DNA from: SZUA-309 sp965230005
GTDB taxonomy: Bacteria > Pseudomonadota > Gammaproteobacteria > Pseudomonadales > Azotimanducaceae
DNA: 64,000 bases
NCBI GenBank assembly: GCA_965230005.1
Contig: OZ245934.1
Coordinates: 5,456,001-5,520,000 of the forward strand
Reading direction: 5' to 3'
The position numbers were made by a program, and so were the translations under genes. How positions within the stretch are numbered: the stretch's first letter is position 1; each line of letters opens with the position of its first letter. This document shows, piece after piece, positions 1 through 8,311 of this stretch. The notes under the pieces are model-generated. The model was not told the DNA's origin. It worked only from the letters and a program-made list of their open reading frames with translations, and made no database searches.

Positions 1-633
1 GCGCCCTTTCTGCTTCTGGAAACGCTGCGCTGGTCGGAGGCCGAGGGCCACCATCATCTGCGTCGACATCTCGACCGTCTCTCCGGGAGCGCCCGCTACT
101 ACGGCTTTCCCTACGAGGAAGAGGCCATCCGCGAGGCACTGTCGGCGGAGGCGAAAGGAGCCAACGGGGGGCCGCTTCGTCGAGTGCGTCTCACGCTCGG
201 CCCTGAGGGCGAAGTTCAGGTGGCCTCCTGGCCACTGCAGCTCGTGAGCGAGTCACAGCCCGTCATGCTCGCAAGCACGCCCGTCGACGGCCGGGATCTG
301 CGGCTGCGTCACAAGACGACGCGTCGCGGCGTTTACGAGCGTGCGCAGGCCGAAGTGCCGGAAGGGGTCGAAGCTTTGCTCTGGAACGAAGCCGGTTTCG
401 TCACCGAATCGAGCATCGCCAACGTGGTTTTCGAGCGGCAGGGCCGCTGCTGGACACCGCCGCTCAGCGATGGTCTCTTGCCCGGCGTGCTGCGCCAGAC
501 GCTCCTCGAGGAAGGCCGTATTCAGGAGCGACAGCTCGCCGTTCAGGAACTGGTCAGCGTCGATGCGCTCTATCTGATCAACGGTCTTCGCGGCTGGCGT
601 CGCGCGAGGCTTGTGCCGGTCTCAGATCACTGA
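1..633 (+). CDS. Aminodeoxychorismate lyase domain (class IV aminotransferase fold), 5' end outside window
   Basis: The frame is open from base 1, so the gene begins upstream. The visible 210 residues open with FLLLETLRW, followed by a HHHLRRHLDRL segment and SARYYGFP. This is the pattern of the lyase part of PabB-PabC fusion proteins, which release p-aminobenzoate from aminodeoxychorismate for folate synthesis. The class IV signature follows: NEAGFVTESSIANVVF, then DGLLPGVLRQ and the NGLRGW ending common in fused forms. Whether a PabB synthase domain precedes it cannot be seen; a stand-alone PabC or D-amino-acid/branched-chain aminotransferase is less likely. It ends 17 bases before the convergent glutathione transferase gene. 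Confidence 0.8.
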   Translation, partial: APFLLLETLRWSEAEGHHHLRRHLDRLSGSARYYGFPYEEEAIREALSAEAKGANGGPLRRVRLTLGPEGEVQVASWPLQLVSESQPVMLASTPVDGRDLRLRHKTTRRGVYERAQAEVPEGVEALLWNEAGFVTESSIANVVFERQGRCWTPPLSDGLLPGVLRQTLLEEGRIQERQLAVQELVSVDALYLINGLRGWRRARLVPVSDH

Positions 634-650
634 GAAAGCTGGCGCTGGGC

Positions 651-1334
651 TCAGGTCTGCAGAATGCTCTGCGCGTTCTTCGAGAATTTGTCTGCGGCTT
701 CCTTGTCGTTTTCCATGTTCGCTACGCGAGCCGGGACTTCGATGCCCCGCTGGCAGGCCGGCCGCTCCCGGAGCGCATCCCGCCAGCGTTTCAGATGGGT
801 GAGATCAGCGAGATCGAGGCCGGACCAGGTATAGGTGCGCACCCAGCACCAGTTGGCGATATCCGCAATGGAGAAATCGTCGGCCAGCCATTCCGACTCG
901 CCCAGGCGCCGATCGAGCACCTCGCAGAGCCGACGGCTTTCGTTCTGGTAACGATCGATGACGGGCTGGATCTTCTCGGGGAAATAGCGATAGAAGACAT
1001 TTGCCTGGCCCATCATCGGGCCGATACCGCCCATCTGGAACATGAGCCACTGAATGACCTTCGAGCGTCCTTTTTCGTCCGTCGGTAGCAGCTTCCCGGC
1101 TTTCTCCGCCAGATAGATCATGATGGCGCCGGTCTCGAAGACGGCGAAGTTATCGTTGTCCGTGTCGACGATGGCGGGAATACGACCGTTCGGACAGATT
1201 TTCAGATACCACTCTTCCTTCTGATCCCCTGCCTGCAGGTTCATGGCGTGCACGTTGTAGGGGATCTCGAGTTCTTCGAGGGTCACTGATGCCTTCCAGC
1301 CGTTCGGGGTGGAGGCGGTATAGAGCTCGATCAT
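651..1334 (-). CDS. Glutathione S-transferase, Nu class (YfcG/YghU-like)
   Basis: The 227-residue product has a thioredoxin-fold N-terminus (ELYTASTPNGWKASVTLEE) and the glutathione-binding cis-Pro and ETGAI segment (NGRIPAIVD, then FETGAIMIYLAEK). An all-helical C-terminal domain with WLMFQMGGIGPMMGQ and SIADIANWCWV follows. The TPNG and GPMxGQ motifs are those of YfcG/YghU proteins, which act as glutathione-dependent disulfide reductases or peroxidases in the cytosol. Length is normal. The ATG is preceded by an AGGAAAG ribosome site. It is transcribed alone, between a convergent lyase gene and divergent gpsA. Confidence 0.9.
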   Translation of the reverse strand: MIELYTASTPNGWKASVTLEELEIPYNVHAMNLQAGDQKEEWYLKICPNGRIPAIVDTDNDNFAVFETGAIMIYLAEKAGKLLPTDEKGRSKVIQWLMFQMGGIGPMMGQANVFYRYFPEKIQPVIDRYQNESRRLCEVLDRRLGESEWLADDFSIADIANWCWVRTYTWSGLDLADLTHLKRWRDALRERPACQRGIEVPARVANMENDKEAADKFSKNAQSILQT

Positions 1335-1533
1335 GAGTTGCTTTCCTGGGACGACCGGCGAACGGGAAGCATAGGACGAATTGCCGAGTCCGGGCCAGCC
1401 GGTCGCGTCGCGGACGCCCGCGGCGTTGTTGATGTGGTGGCGTAGGGAAAAGGCCTCGTTGCAGAAAGGCTCCGTTTCTGAAAAGCGGAGGCGGGCCCTA
1501 TACTCGGGACATCAAGAAGGGGAGGTAGGGCTT

Positions 1534-2538
1534 TTGCCGGAACTCAAAGTCGGCCTGCTTGGGGGCGGGTCCTGGGGAACGACGGTGGCGTCGCTGGTCA
1601 CGCGCAATGCGCCGGTTACGCTCTGGGCGAGAAACCCGGACACCGTCGCCGAAATCAACGACAAACATACGAACGAAACCTATCTGCCGGGTATCGAGCT
1701 TCCGGACAAGCTCGTTGCCACCAATGACATCGCCGCGGCGGTGTCCACGGCCGACGTGGTGGTCATGGGTATTCCTTCGCAGAATTTCCGGAAGGTGCTC
1801 GAAGTGGTCGCCGAGCACATTCGTGCCTGGGTGCCCATCATCAGCCTGACGAAGGGCCTCGAGGTCGAAACGCGCAAGCGCATGACGGAAATCATCGAGG
1901 AGGTTCTGCCTGGGCACCCGACCGGTGTGCTTACGGGGCCGAACCTGGCGCGAGAGATTATGGAAGGTAAAGCCGCCGCTTCGGTGCTCGCCATGCAGGG
2001 CGGCGGCAATGTCGAGCTGGTACGGCCGCTGTTCAACAGTGGCCTGTTCCGGGTTTATACCAACGACGACGTCAGCGGCTGCGAGCTCGGCGGCGTACTG
2101 AAGAACATCATCGCCATTGCCGTGGGGATGGGGGACGGCATGGGAGCCGGTGACAACACACGGGCTGCGCTGATCACCCGGGGCCTGGCGGAGGTGACCC
2201 GTCTTGGCGTTGCTCTGGGCGGCCAGGCCGAAACCTTCGCCGGGCTGGCGGGCATGGGCGACATGATCGCCACCTGTACCAGTGACCAGTCCCGGAATCG
2301 CCACGTTGGTTTTCAGCTCGGGCAGGGCCGGACCATCGACGAAATCGTCGGTGAGATGGTCATGGTTGCGGAAGGGGTGAAAACGGCGCCGGCGGTCATC
2401 GAGCTGGCCCAGGCGCACGGGATCGAGATGCCCCTGGCCGAGGAAGTCCACCGGATCATCATCGGTGAATCCAACGCGAGCCGGGCCCTGCGGGGCCTGT
2501 TGCGGGTCATGGCCGGGGCCGAGTCTGATCCGGGTTGA
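1534..2538 (+). CDS. gpsA: Glycerol-3-phosphate dehydrogenase [NAD(P)+]
   Basis: This enzyme makes sn-glycerol 3-phosphate from dihydroxyacetone phosphate for phospholipid synthesis. The nucleotide-binding GGGSWG lies at residues 10-15, the TGPNLA segment in the middle, and the catalytic-lysine region GGVLKNIIAIAVG has Lys190. NTRAALITRGLAE and the helical C-terminal domain complete a normal 334-residue protein. I chose the TTG at 1534 because GGAGGT lies 7 bases upstream and the homologous protein begins there; the frame stays open further upstream, but that part has no family similarity. The stop sits inside three imperfect 10-11 bp tandem repeats (core GGTTGAG, 2532-2559). Confidence 0.95.
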   Translation: MPELKVGLLGGGSWGTTVASLVTRNAPVTLWARNPDTVAEINDKHTNETYLPGIELPDKLVATNDIAAAVSTADVVVMGIPSQNFRKVLEVVAEHIRAWVPIISLTKGLEVETRKRMTEIIEEVLPGHPTGVLTGPNLAREIMEGKAAASVLAMQGGGNVELVRPLFNSGLFRVYTNDDVSGCELGGVLKNIIAIAVGMGDGMGAGDNTRAALITRGLAEVTRLGVALGGQAETFAGLAGMGDMIATCTSDQSRNRHVGFQLGQGRTIDEIVGEMVMVAEGVKTAPAVIELAQAHGIEMPLAEEVHRIIIGESNASRALRGLLRVMAGAESDPG

Positions 2539-2604
2539 GCCAGGTTGAGTCCAGGTTAGAACGAGTAGTGTACGCAGAGTACGGAGCCTCGAGGGAGCCG
2601 CAAC

Positions 2605-2964
2605 ATGGACGCTGAAGTGATTCTCAAGCGTTTCGAGACGCCCGATGACGTGCAGGAGTTCGAAAAGGGGCGGTTCGAAACGGTGACCCTGGGGGGCATG
2701 ACAATCGGGCGCGCCACCTATGAGCCTGGCTGGAAGTGGTCGGAAGACGTAGGTCCCGGGCTCGGCGAAGCGTTCTGCACCGTCGAACACGTGGGCATGG
2801 TGGTTTCAGGAGTGGCAACCGCCGCCTTTGCCGATGGGCGGGTCACCGAGATGCGACCGGGCGATCTCTTTTACGTGCCGGCAGAGCCTCACGACAGCTG
2901 GGTGGTCGGCGACGAGCCTTACGTTTCCCTGCACTTCCTCGGCGCAGGCAAGTACGCGCGTTGA
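2605..2964 (+). CDS. Small cupin-domain protein
   Basis: The 119-residue protein is a single beta-barrel cupin: ATYEPGWKWSEDVGPG, then EHVGMVVSG and MRPGDLFYVPAEPHDSWV, which carry the glycine turns and the His residues of the two cupin motifs. No signal peptide or extra domain is present. Such lone cupins are often metal-dependent dioxygenase- or isomerase-like, or small-molecule binders, so the substrate cannot be inferred. It follows gpsA by 66 bases and faces the thiolase gene across a long hairpin. Confidence 0.75.
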   Translation: MDAEVILKRFETPDDVQEFEKGRFETVTLGGMTIGRATYEPGWKWSEDVGPGLGEAFCTVEHVGMVVSGVATAAFADGRVTEMRPGDLFYVPAEPHDSWVVGDEPYVSLHFLGAGKYAR

Positions 2965-2968
2965 AAGT

Positions 2969-2997
2969 GAGCGCCGCGGTCAGGTACCGCGGCGCTC
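2969..2997. terminator. 12-bp stem hairpin between convergent genes
   Basis: The arms at 2969-2980 and 2986-2997 are perfect complements (GAGCGCCGCGGT on the left) with a 5-base loop. It lies between the stops of the cupin gene and the convergent thiolase gene, the expected place for a bidirectional terminator. No real T-tract follows on either strand, so termination efficiency is uncertain. Confidence 0.6.
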
Positions 2998-3009
2998 CTC
3001 CTGCAGCCG

Positions 3010-4194
3010 TCAGCCGATGCGTTCGACGATGGTGCCCGTGCCCAGACCGCCACCGCAGCACATGCTGATGAGGCCATACTGGCCACCCGAGCGCTGAAGC
3101 TCGTGCACGGCCTTGGTGATCAGGAAGCAGCCGGTGGCGCCGAGCGGGTGTCCCAGGGAGATGGCGCCGCCGTTCGGATTCACCTTCTCCATATCGGCGC
3201 CGACGGTCTTCGCCCAGGACAGCACCACGGAAGCAAAGGCTTCGTTGACTTCGAAGACATCGATGTCATCGATCTCGAGGCCCGTATCTGCCAGGAGCTT
3301 CTCCGTGGCGGGAATGGGGCCTTCCAACATCAGTACAGGGTCGCAGCCCACGAGCGCTGACGCTTTCACACGGGCAAGCGGCTTGAGACCCAGCTCGGCG
3401 GCTTTGTCGGCGCTCATCATGAGCACGGCGGCGGCGCCATCTGCGATCTGCGACGAAGTCCCGGCCGTGTGCACCCCATCGGGGCGGGCAACCGGCTTGA
3501 GCTCGGCCAGCGCCTCGAGGCTCGTATCCCGGGGCACTTCGTCGGCCGTCACTTCGAGGGTGTTGCCCGTTTTCTCGAAGTTCTGATCCACCTCGGGCGC
3601 TTCCAGAGGAATGATCTGGCTGTCGAAGCGACCCTCGGCGATGGCTCGGGCGGCGCGCTCCTGTGATTGCAGGCCGAAGGCATCGGTGTCTGCCCGGGTG
3701 ATGCCATACTTGTCTGCGACGCGTTCGCTGCCTTCGAACTGGCTCGTGAACTCGTGATGGGCGAAGTAGCTCTTCGAGATGGGCTTACCCATGGTCGGTT
3801 CCTTGCCGACGGCGTCGGACCCGATGGGCAGCCGGCTCATGTTCTCTACCCCACAGGCCATGACTACGTCGGCCATGCCCGAGGCGATGAGCGAGTGGGC
3901 GAGGGTCGTTGCCTCCTGCGAGGAACCGCACTGGCTGTCGATGGTGATGCACGGGGTGTTGATGTCGCCGCCGTGGGCGAGCCAGGCCGTGCGGGTGACG
4001 TTCATGCCCTGCGCAGCCAGCTTGTTGATGCAGCCGCCAACGACCTGGTCGACGACGCCGGATTCGAGTCCCTGACGTTCGAGCAGCTTCTGCATGGTGT
4101 GGCCGAGGGTGTCTGTCGGGTGGGCGCCCGCAAGCTTGCCCATCTTCCTGCCCACCGGGGTGCGGGCGGCGTCAACGATTACCGTATCGATCAT
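3010..4194 (-). CDS. Acetyl-CoA acetyltransferase (thiolase)
   Basis: A full-length 394-residue thiolase. The nucleophilic cysteine is Cys89 in DSQCGSSQEA. The C-terminal half has NEAFASVVLSW, GGAISLGHPLGATG with the active-site His, and MCCGGGLG with the second catalytic Cys. It catalyses CoA-dependent cleavage or formation of 3-ketoacyl-CoA. The N-terminus (VIVDAARTPVGRKMGKL) resembles thiolases of lipid, steroid or aromatic side-chain breakdown rather than a biosynthetic PhaA, but the substrate is not decidable. It is divergent from the tandem amidohydrolases, with which it could share control. Confidence 0.9.
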   Translation of the reverse strand: MIDTVIVDAARTPVGRKMGKLAGAHPTDTLGHTMQKLLERQGLESGVVDQVVGGCINKLAAQGMNVTRTAWLAHGGDINTPCITIDSQCGSSQEATTLAHSLIASGMADVVMACGVENMSRLPIGSDAVGKEPTMGKPISKSYFAHHEFTSQFEGSERVADKYGITRADTDAFGLQSQERAARAIAEGRFDSQIIPLEAPEVDQNFEKTGNTLEVTADEVPRDTSLEALAELKPVARPDGVHTAGTSSQIADGAAAVLMMSADKAAELGLKPLARVKASALVGCDPVLMLEGPIPATEKLLADTGLEIDDIDVFEVNEAFASVVLSWAKTVGADMEKVNPNGGAISLGHPLGATGCFLITKAVHELQRSGGQYGLISMCCGGGLGTGTIVERIG

Positions 4195-4217
4195 CTCTTC
4201 TGTCTCCTCTCTCTCAC

Positions 4218-4241
4218 TCGAGGCCGTAAATTTCGAGGCCG
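4218..4241. repeat. Two 9-bp direct repeats in divergent intergenic region
   Basis: TCGAGGCCG occurs at 4218-4226 and again at 4233-4241, a period of 15 bases. It lies in the 119-base gap between the thiolase (-) and amidohydrolase (+) starts. It may be a regulator site or chance. Confidence 0.35.
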
Positions 4242-4313
4242 AGAGGCTAGCATGATTGGCGTGACGCGAGCGGGCTTTTTTCTTAACCTCCCTGGCTTGG
4301 GGAAGGAGCAGCC

Positions 4314-5531
4314 ATGAGTAATGAGCCTTATCTGCTGATCACGGCGGACACACACGCGGGCGGCAGTCACGCGCAGTATCGCGAGTACCTGGATCCCGAC
4401 TATCGGGAGGCTTTCGACGAGTGGCGGGGCGGCTACAAGAACCCGTCGCAGGAGCACTACGGCTCGAAGAAGATGCGCAACTGGGACTACGAGATCCGCA
4501 CGAAGGACCAGAACAGTCAGGGGGTCGTCGGTGAGGTCGTTTTCCCGAACACGGTGCCGCCTTTTTTTCGGAAGAGCATCGTCACCGCACAGCCGCCGAC
4601 GCCCGAACATTACGAATACGCCCTTGCAGGCATCCGGGCCCACAACCGCTGGTTGAAGGACTTCTGTGCAGAAGATCCTGATCGCCGGGCCGGCATCGGC
4701 CTGATTCTGCCGAACGACCTCGACGAGGCGGTGAAGGACATCGAGTTCATCGCCGAGGCGGGGCTGCGCGGCGGCGTGCTGCTGCCACTCATACCGCCGG
4801 ACTGTACCTGGCTGAAGCCCCTCTACGACCCTGCCTGGGACAAAGTGCTTGCCGCCATTCAGGACCACGATCTGGTCATCAACCAGCACTCCGGGCAGGG
4901 CAGCCCGAGTTATGGCGAAGGTCCGGTGCCCGAATCGCTCTGGATCTCCGAGGTGACCTTCTACTGCCAGGCTGGCTGGCGCCACCTCCTCATGAGCGGC
5001 GCTTACGAGAAGTTTCCGAAGCTGAAATACATCCTCACGGAGTCCGGCTGTGCCTGGGTCGCCGCACAGCTCAAGCAGCTCGACCGCATCCACATGGGCT
5101 TCAAAGCCGGGGCCATCGGCGAGATGAACTACGAAGGGATGGAATGGGTGCTCAAGGACATGCCGAGTGAATACGCGGCTCGAAACTGCTACTACGGCGC
5201 GAGCTTCCCGAGCCTCGCGGATCTGGAAGGGATCGACGACGTTGGCGAGGATCGCGTGCTCTGGGGCAACGACTATCCGCACTACGAAGGCACCTTCCCC
5301 TACAACACGGAGTCCCTCCGGCTGACCTTCGGCTCGCTGCCGGAGGAGCGCCGACGCAAGATCCTGGGCCTCAATGCGGCGAAGCTCTACAACTTCGATC
5401 TGGAGAAGCTCATGCCCCTGGCAGAGGAGTTCGGACCGACCCCCGCGGAGGTCAACGAGCCGCTGCCTAAAGACGAGATCCCGCGCGATTCCATGTGCTA
5501 CCTCTTCACCAACGCCCTCTACGGAGTCTGA
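4314..5531 (+). CDS. Amidohydrolase-2 family metal-dependent hydrolase
   Basis: The 405-residue TIM-barrel protein belongs to the ACMSD-like amidohydrolase 2 family. The first strand carries ADTHAGG (Asp12, His14) in place of a strict HxH. The later metal/acid residue is present in WGNDYPHYEGTFP (Asp320). A GLRGGVLLPLIPP segment and a C-terminal LNAAKLYNFD helix are typical. Members cleave C-C or C-N bonds of carboxylated or amide substrates, often in aromatic or terpenoid breakdown; the substrate here is unknown. It has a strong GGAAGGAG ribosome site. Its stop is 2 bases from the next start, so the two are one operon. Confidence 0.85.
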   Translation: MSNEPYLLITADTHAGGSHAQYREYLDPDYREAFDEWRGGYKNPSQEHYGSKKMRNWDYEIRTKDQNSQGVVGEVVFPNTVPPFFRKSIVTAQPPTPEHYEYALAGIRAHNRWLKDFCAEDPDRRAGIGLILPNDLDEAVKDIEFIAEAGLRGGVLLPLIPPDCTWLKPLYDPAWDKVLAAIQDHDLVINQHSGQGSPSYGEGPVPESLWISEVTFYCQAGWRHLLMSGAYEKFPKLKYILTESGCAWVAAQLKQLDRIHMGFKAGAIGEMNYEGMEWVLKDMPSEYAARNCYYGASFPSLADLEGIDDVGEDRVLWGNDYPHYEGTFPYNTESLRLTFGSLPEERRRKILGLNAAKLYNFDLEKLMPLAEEFGPTPAEVNEPLPKDEIPRDSMCYLFTNALYGV

Positions 5532-5533
5532 GC

Positions 5534-6394
5534 GTGGCTGTGCCTGCCGGTATCGGCATCGTCGACACGATGATTGGCTTCCCGGCCGAGGACTTTAAGC
5601 AGTACGACTTCATCCGCGAGCAGTTGAAGGACGGCTCAGAGGACTTCGACTTTCCCGTCGAGTACATGTTCAAAAACGTGCCGAAGGAACTTTACGGCGC
5701 CAAAGATCCCATCGCCATCACGCTCCATGAGATGGATCGTTTCGGTATCGAGGTGGGATTGATCGGCGTTGGCGGTGATGTCAGCCGCAAGGCGCTCAAG
5801 GATCATCCGGATCGTTTCGTGGGCCAGGGGGCCGTGGACCCGAACCGCGGTATGGAAGGGATCCGCGACATGGTGCGCCAGTACGAGGAGTTTGGCGTGC
5901 GTTCCTTTGGCGCCTTCAACGCGGGCTACAACCCGCAGGTGGGTATCAGCGATCCGCTCATGTATCCAATCTACGCAAAGTGCGTTGAGCTCGACGTGCC
6001 CATTTTTTCCTGCGCCGGTGTGCCCGGGCCGCGTTTCCCCATGTGGCCTCAGGAAGTCCGGCTCATCGATCAGGTGATGTACGACTTTCCCGAGCTCGTC
6101 TTCGTCACCCGGCATGGGTGTGAGCCGTGGGAGGATCTGGCGGTGAAGCTGATGCTCAAATGGCCGAACCTCTACTACTCGACGACGGCATTTGCGCCCA
6201 AGTATTACCCGCAGGCCATCATCGACTACGCGAACAGCCGCGGGGCGGACAAGATCATCTATGGCGGCTATTTCCCCATGGGACTGTCGGTTGAGCGGAT
6301 CATGACGGACATGCAGAACCTGCCGTTGAAGGAGCACGTCTGGCCGAAGTTTCTGCGCGACAACGCGCGCAAGGTGCTGAAACTCGACGCGTAG
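5534..6394 (+). CDS. Second amidohydrolase-2 family protein, metal ligands degenerate
   Basis: A GTG at 5534, preceded by GGAG 7 bases upstream, gives 286 residues. The fold is that of its neighbour's family: TRHGCEPWEDLAVKLMLKWP and the terminal NARKVLKLD helix are recognisable. The first-strand motif reads VDTMIGFP with no histidine pair, and the usual Asp of the GSDFP/GNDYP motif is replaced in YGGYFPMG (Tyr246). As read, it lacks residues that bind the catalytic metal in most relatives. It may be a non-catalytic partner of the upstream enzyme or use different chemistry. Confidence 0.8.
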   Translation: MAVPAGIGIVDTMIGFPAEDFKQYDFIREQLKDGSEDFDFPVEYMFKNVPKELYGAKDPIAITLHEMDRFGIEVGLIGVGGDVSRKALKDHPDRFVGQGAVDPNRGMEGIRDMVRQYEEFGVRSFGAFNAGYNPQVGISDPLMYPIYAKCVELDVPIFSCAGVPGPRFPMWPQEVRLIDQVMYDFPELVFVTRHGCEPWEDLAVKLMLKWPNLYYSTTAFAPKYYPQAIIDYANSRGADKIIYGGYFPMGLSVERIMTDMQNLPLKEHVWPKFLRDNARKVLKLDA

Positions 6395-6462
6395 CGGCCG
6401 GTTACGAAGCGGCAGGTGCAGCCGCGCCAGCGACATGGGAGCAATTTGAAGAAGGAGCGCAG

Positions 6463-6816
6463 ATGGCGGACATCACCCTCTACCACAACCCGAACTGCAG
6501 CAAATCCCGGGGCGCGAAGGAGATCCTGGAAGCCCGGGGTGCGGACTTCGAGGTGGTCGAGTATCTGAGGACGCCCCTCGATGCGGTGGCACTGGCGGCC
6601 CTCCTGGAGCTGCTGCCCGACGCGGCGTCGGAGCTCGTCCGCAAGGACAGCCACTTCAAGGAGCTCGGCCTCGACGCCGAGGCCTACGAAAGCGCCGAGG
6701 CCGTAGCCACGCTGCTGGCCGAGCACCCGAAACTCATGCAGCGTCCCGTTGCGGTGCGTGGCGCCAAGGCCGTCATCGCCCGACCTTCCGAGCTCATCGA
6801 GGCGCTGCTCGATTGA
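6463..6816 (+). CDS. arsC: ArsC-family arsenate reductase (glutaredoxin-dependent type)
   Basis: The 117-residue thioredoxin-fold protein begins ITLYHNPNCSKSRGA, with the catalytic cysteine in the HNPxCSKSR motif. It ends LMQRPVAVRGAKAVIARPSE, which carries the oxyanion-binding arginines, and VRKDSHFKELGL supplies the third. This is the R773-type ArsC/YfgD family, which reduces arsenate to arsenite with glutathione and glutaredoxin. YfgD-like members have no proven arsenate activity, so function is probable rather than certain. GAAGGAG precedes the ATG. No arsenite efflux gene is nearby. Confidence 0.85.
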   Translation: MADITLYHNPNCSKSRGAKEILEARGADFEVVEYLRTPLDAVALAALLELLPDAASELVRKDSHFKELGLDAEAYESAEAVATLLAEHPKLMQRPVAVRGAKAVIARPSELIEALLD

Positions 6817-6867
6817 TCGCTGAAGAAACAACAACCGAGAAAACTGAAAGAAACTGAGGAGAGAAAC

Positions 6868-7554
6868 ATGGCGACAGTACTCATCACCGGAGCCAACCGC
6901 GGTATCGGTCTGGAAATGGTCAAGCTCTACGCAGCCCGTGGCGACACCGTGCTGGCCTGCTGCCGGGACAAAGGCGCCGCCGAGGTCCTGGCTGCGGTAG
7001 AAGGCAATGTGGAGATTATCGAGGTGGCAGTGAGCGAGGCCGATTCCGTGGCAAAGCTGGCTGCCGGGCTCGGCGACCGCCCCGTGGACCTGCTGATCAA
7101 CAACGCCGGCATGGCGGGCCCTGCCTACGACAAGCAGAACGCTTACGCCATGGACTTCGAAGGCTGGGCGGAAACTTTCGAAGTGAACACCATGGCGCCC
7201 GTGCGCGTGATGCAGGCGCTCATGGGCAACCTGAAGGCAAGCGACGACGCCAAGGTCGTCACCATCACCTCGCAGATGGGCGCGCTTTCCCTCGACATGC
7301 CCGTCGCCTACGCCTATTGCACGTCGAAAGCAGCGCTGAACAAGTTCATGAAGATGGCTGCCCTCGAACTCGGCAAGGAAGGCATCAACGTCGCGGTGAT
7401 TCATCCGGGCTGGGTGCAGACGGACATGGGCGGGCCAAATGCGGAGATCACGCCGGTGGAAAGCGCTGAGGGAATCGTCAGCACCATTGATGGCCTGAAC
7501 GCCGAAAGCAACGGCAGTTTCTGGAAGTGGAACGGCGAGGCGCACGGCTGGTAG
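6868..7554 (+). CDS. Short-chain dehydrogenase/reductase (C-factor-like)
   Basis: A 228-residue classical-type SDR. It has the cofactor-binding TGANRGIG near the start, NNAG in the middle, a serine in ITSQMG and the catalytic pair YCTSK. The closing HPGWVQTDMGGPNA segment is typical of the C-factor/sniffer-like branch. The product reduces or oxidises a carbonyl/alcohol with NAD(P)H; the substrate is unknown. A GAGGAGAG ribosome site precedes the ATG, and arsC lies 51 bases upstream on the same strand. Confidence 0.85.
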   Translation: MATVLITGANRGIGLEMVKLYAARGDTVLACCRDKGAAEVLAAVEGNVEIIEVAVSEADSVAKLAAGLGDRPVDLLINNAGMAGPAYDKQNAYAMDFEGWAETFEVNTMAPVRVMQALMGNLKASDDAKVVTITSQMGALSLDMPVAYAYCTSKAALNKFMKMAALELGKEGINVAVIHPGWVQTDMGGPNAEITPVESAEGIVSTIDGLNAESNGSFWKWNGEAHGW

Positions 7555-7578
7555 CAGCGAAGGACCCAGGAGTCACCC

Positions 7579-8307
7579 ATCAAGGATTACCAGCCGGAAG
7601 ACAGCTTCGCCACTGAAGCCAGCGCGCGGTTTCACGACACGCGCGGCGACGAGGCGGAGTGTGTCGCCTGCCTGAAGTCCCTGGCGGGGAAGGGGCCGGT
7701 GCTGGAGCTTGCGATTGGCACCGGTCGCGTCGCGCTGCCGCTGGCGGCGGAGGGGCTGGAGGTTCACGGCATTGATTTTGCGCCGGAGATGCTCAAGCGC
7801 CTTAAGGAGAAACCTGGAGGCGCCGGCTTGAAAGCTCACCTTGGTGACTTCGCCGATGTCGCAGTCGACGGCAGCTATCGGCTGATCTTCATCGTCTGGA
7901 ATTCCTTTTTCAATCTGCTGGCTCAGGAAGACCAACTCCGCTGTTTTGCCAACGTCGCAGCTCATCTGACCGACGACGGTCTGTTCCTGGTCGAAGGCTA
8001 CGATCCGGGGGAGTTTCACCGTGACCGTCATGAGCAGTTCAAGGTGGAAGACGTGCGGGGTGAGCAAGTCCGTATCGGTGTGCTCAAACACGACCCGACG
8101 CGGCAGATCATCGAGCAGAATCACGTGACTTTGAGCGTCAGCGACGGCGTCACCATGAATCCGGTCGCACAGCGCTACGTCTGGCCCAGCGAGCTCGATC
8201 TCATGGCGCGCCTGGCCGGACTGGAACTGAAACACCGCTGGAGTGGCTGGCAGCGGGAACCCGTTACTGCTGACAGCACGCGTTACGTTTCTGTCTACGG
8301 CCGCTGA
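7579..8307 (+). CDS. Class I SAM-dependent methyltransferase, apparent ATC start
   Basis: The Rossmann methyltransferase core is plain: VLELAIGTGRVALPLA (motif I), GLEVHGIDFAPEML, then LIFIVWNSFFNL and a C-terminal VWPSELDLMARLAGLEL. Family members begin about 40 residues before motif I, and that segment (KDYQPEDSFATEASARF) is present and in frame. There is no ATG, GTG or TTG between the in-frame stop at 7552 and 7699, the latter being inside motif I. The best start is ATC at 7579, with AGGAG at 7568-7572, six bases upstream. This gives 242 residues. It lacks the conserved cysteines of ArsM. Substrate unknown. Confidence 0.75.
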   Translation: MKDYQPEDSFATEASARFHDTRGDEAECVACLKSLAGKGPVLELAIGTGRVALPLAAEGLEVHGIDFAPEMLKRLKEKPGGAGLKAHLGDFADVAVDGSYRLIFIVWNSFFNLLAQEDQLRCFANVAAHLTDDGLFLVEGYDPGEFHRDRHEQFKVEDVRGEQVRIGVLKHDPTRQIIEQNHVTLSVSDGVTMNPVAQRYVWPSELDLMARLAGLELKHRWSGWQREPVTADSTRYVSVYGR

Positions 8308-8311
8308 GGGC

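Noticed and set aside
1381..1533. N-terminal extension of GpsA
   Set aside because: The frame is open, but the extension has no family similarity and the ribosome site fits TTG 1534.
7579..8307. Arsenite methyltransferase ArsM
   Set aside because: The neighbourhood suggested it, but the conserved cysteines of ArsM are absent.
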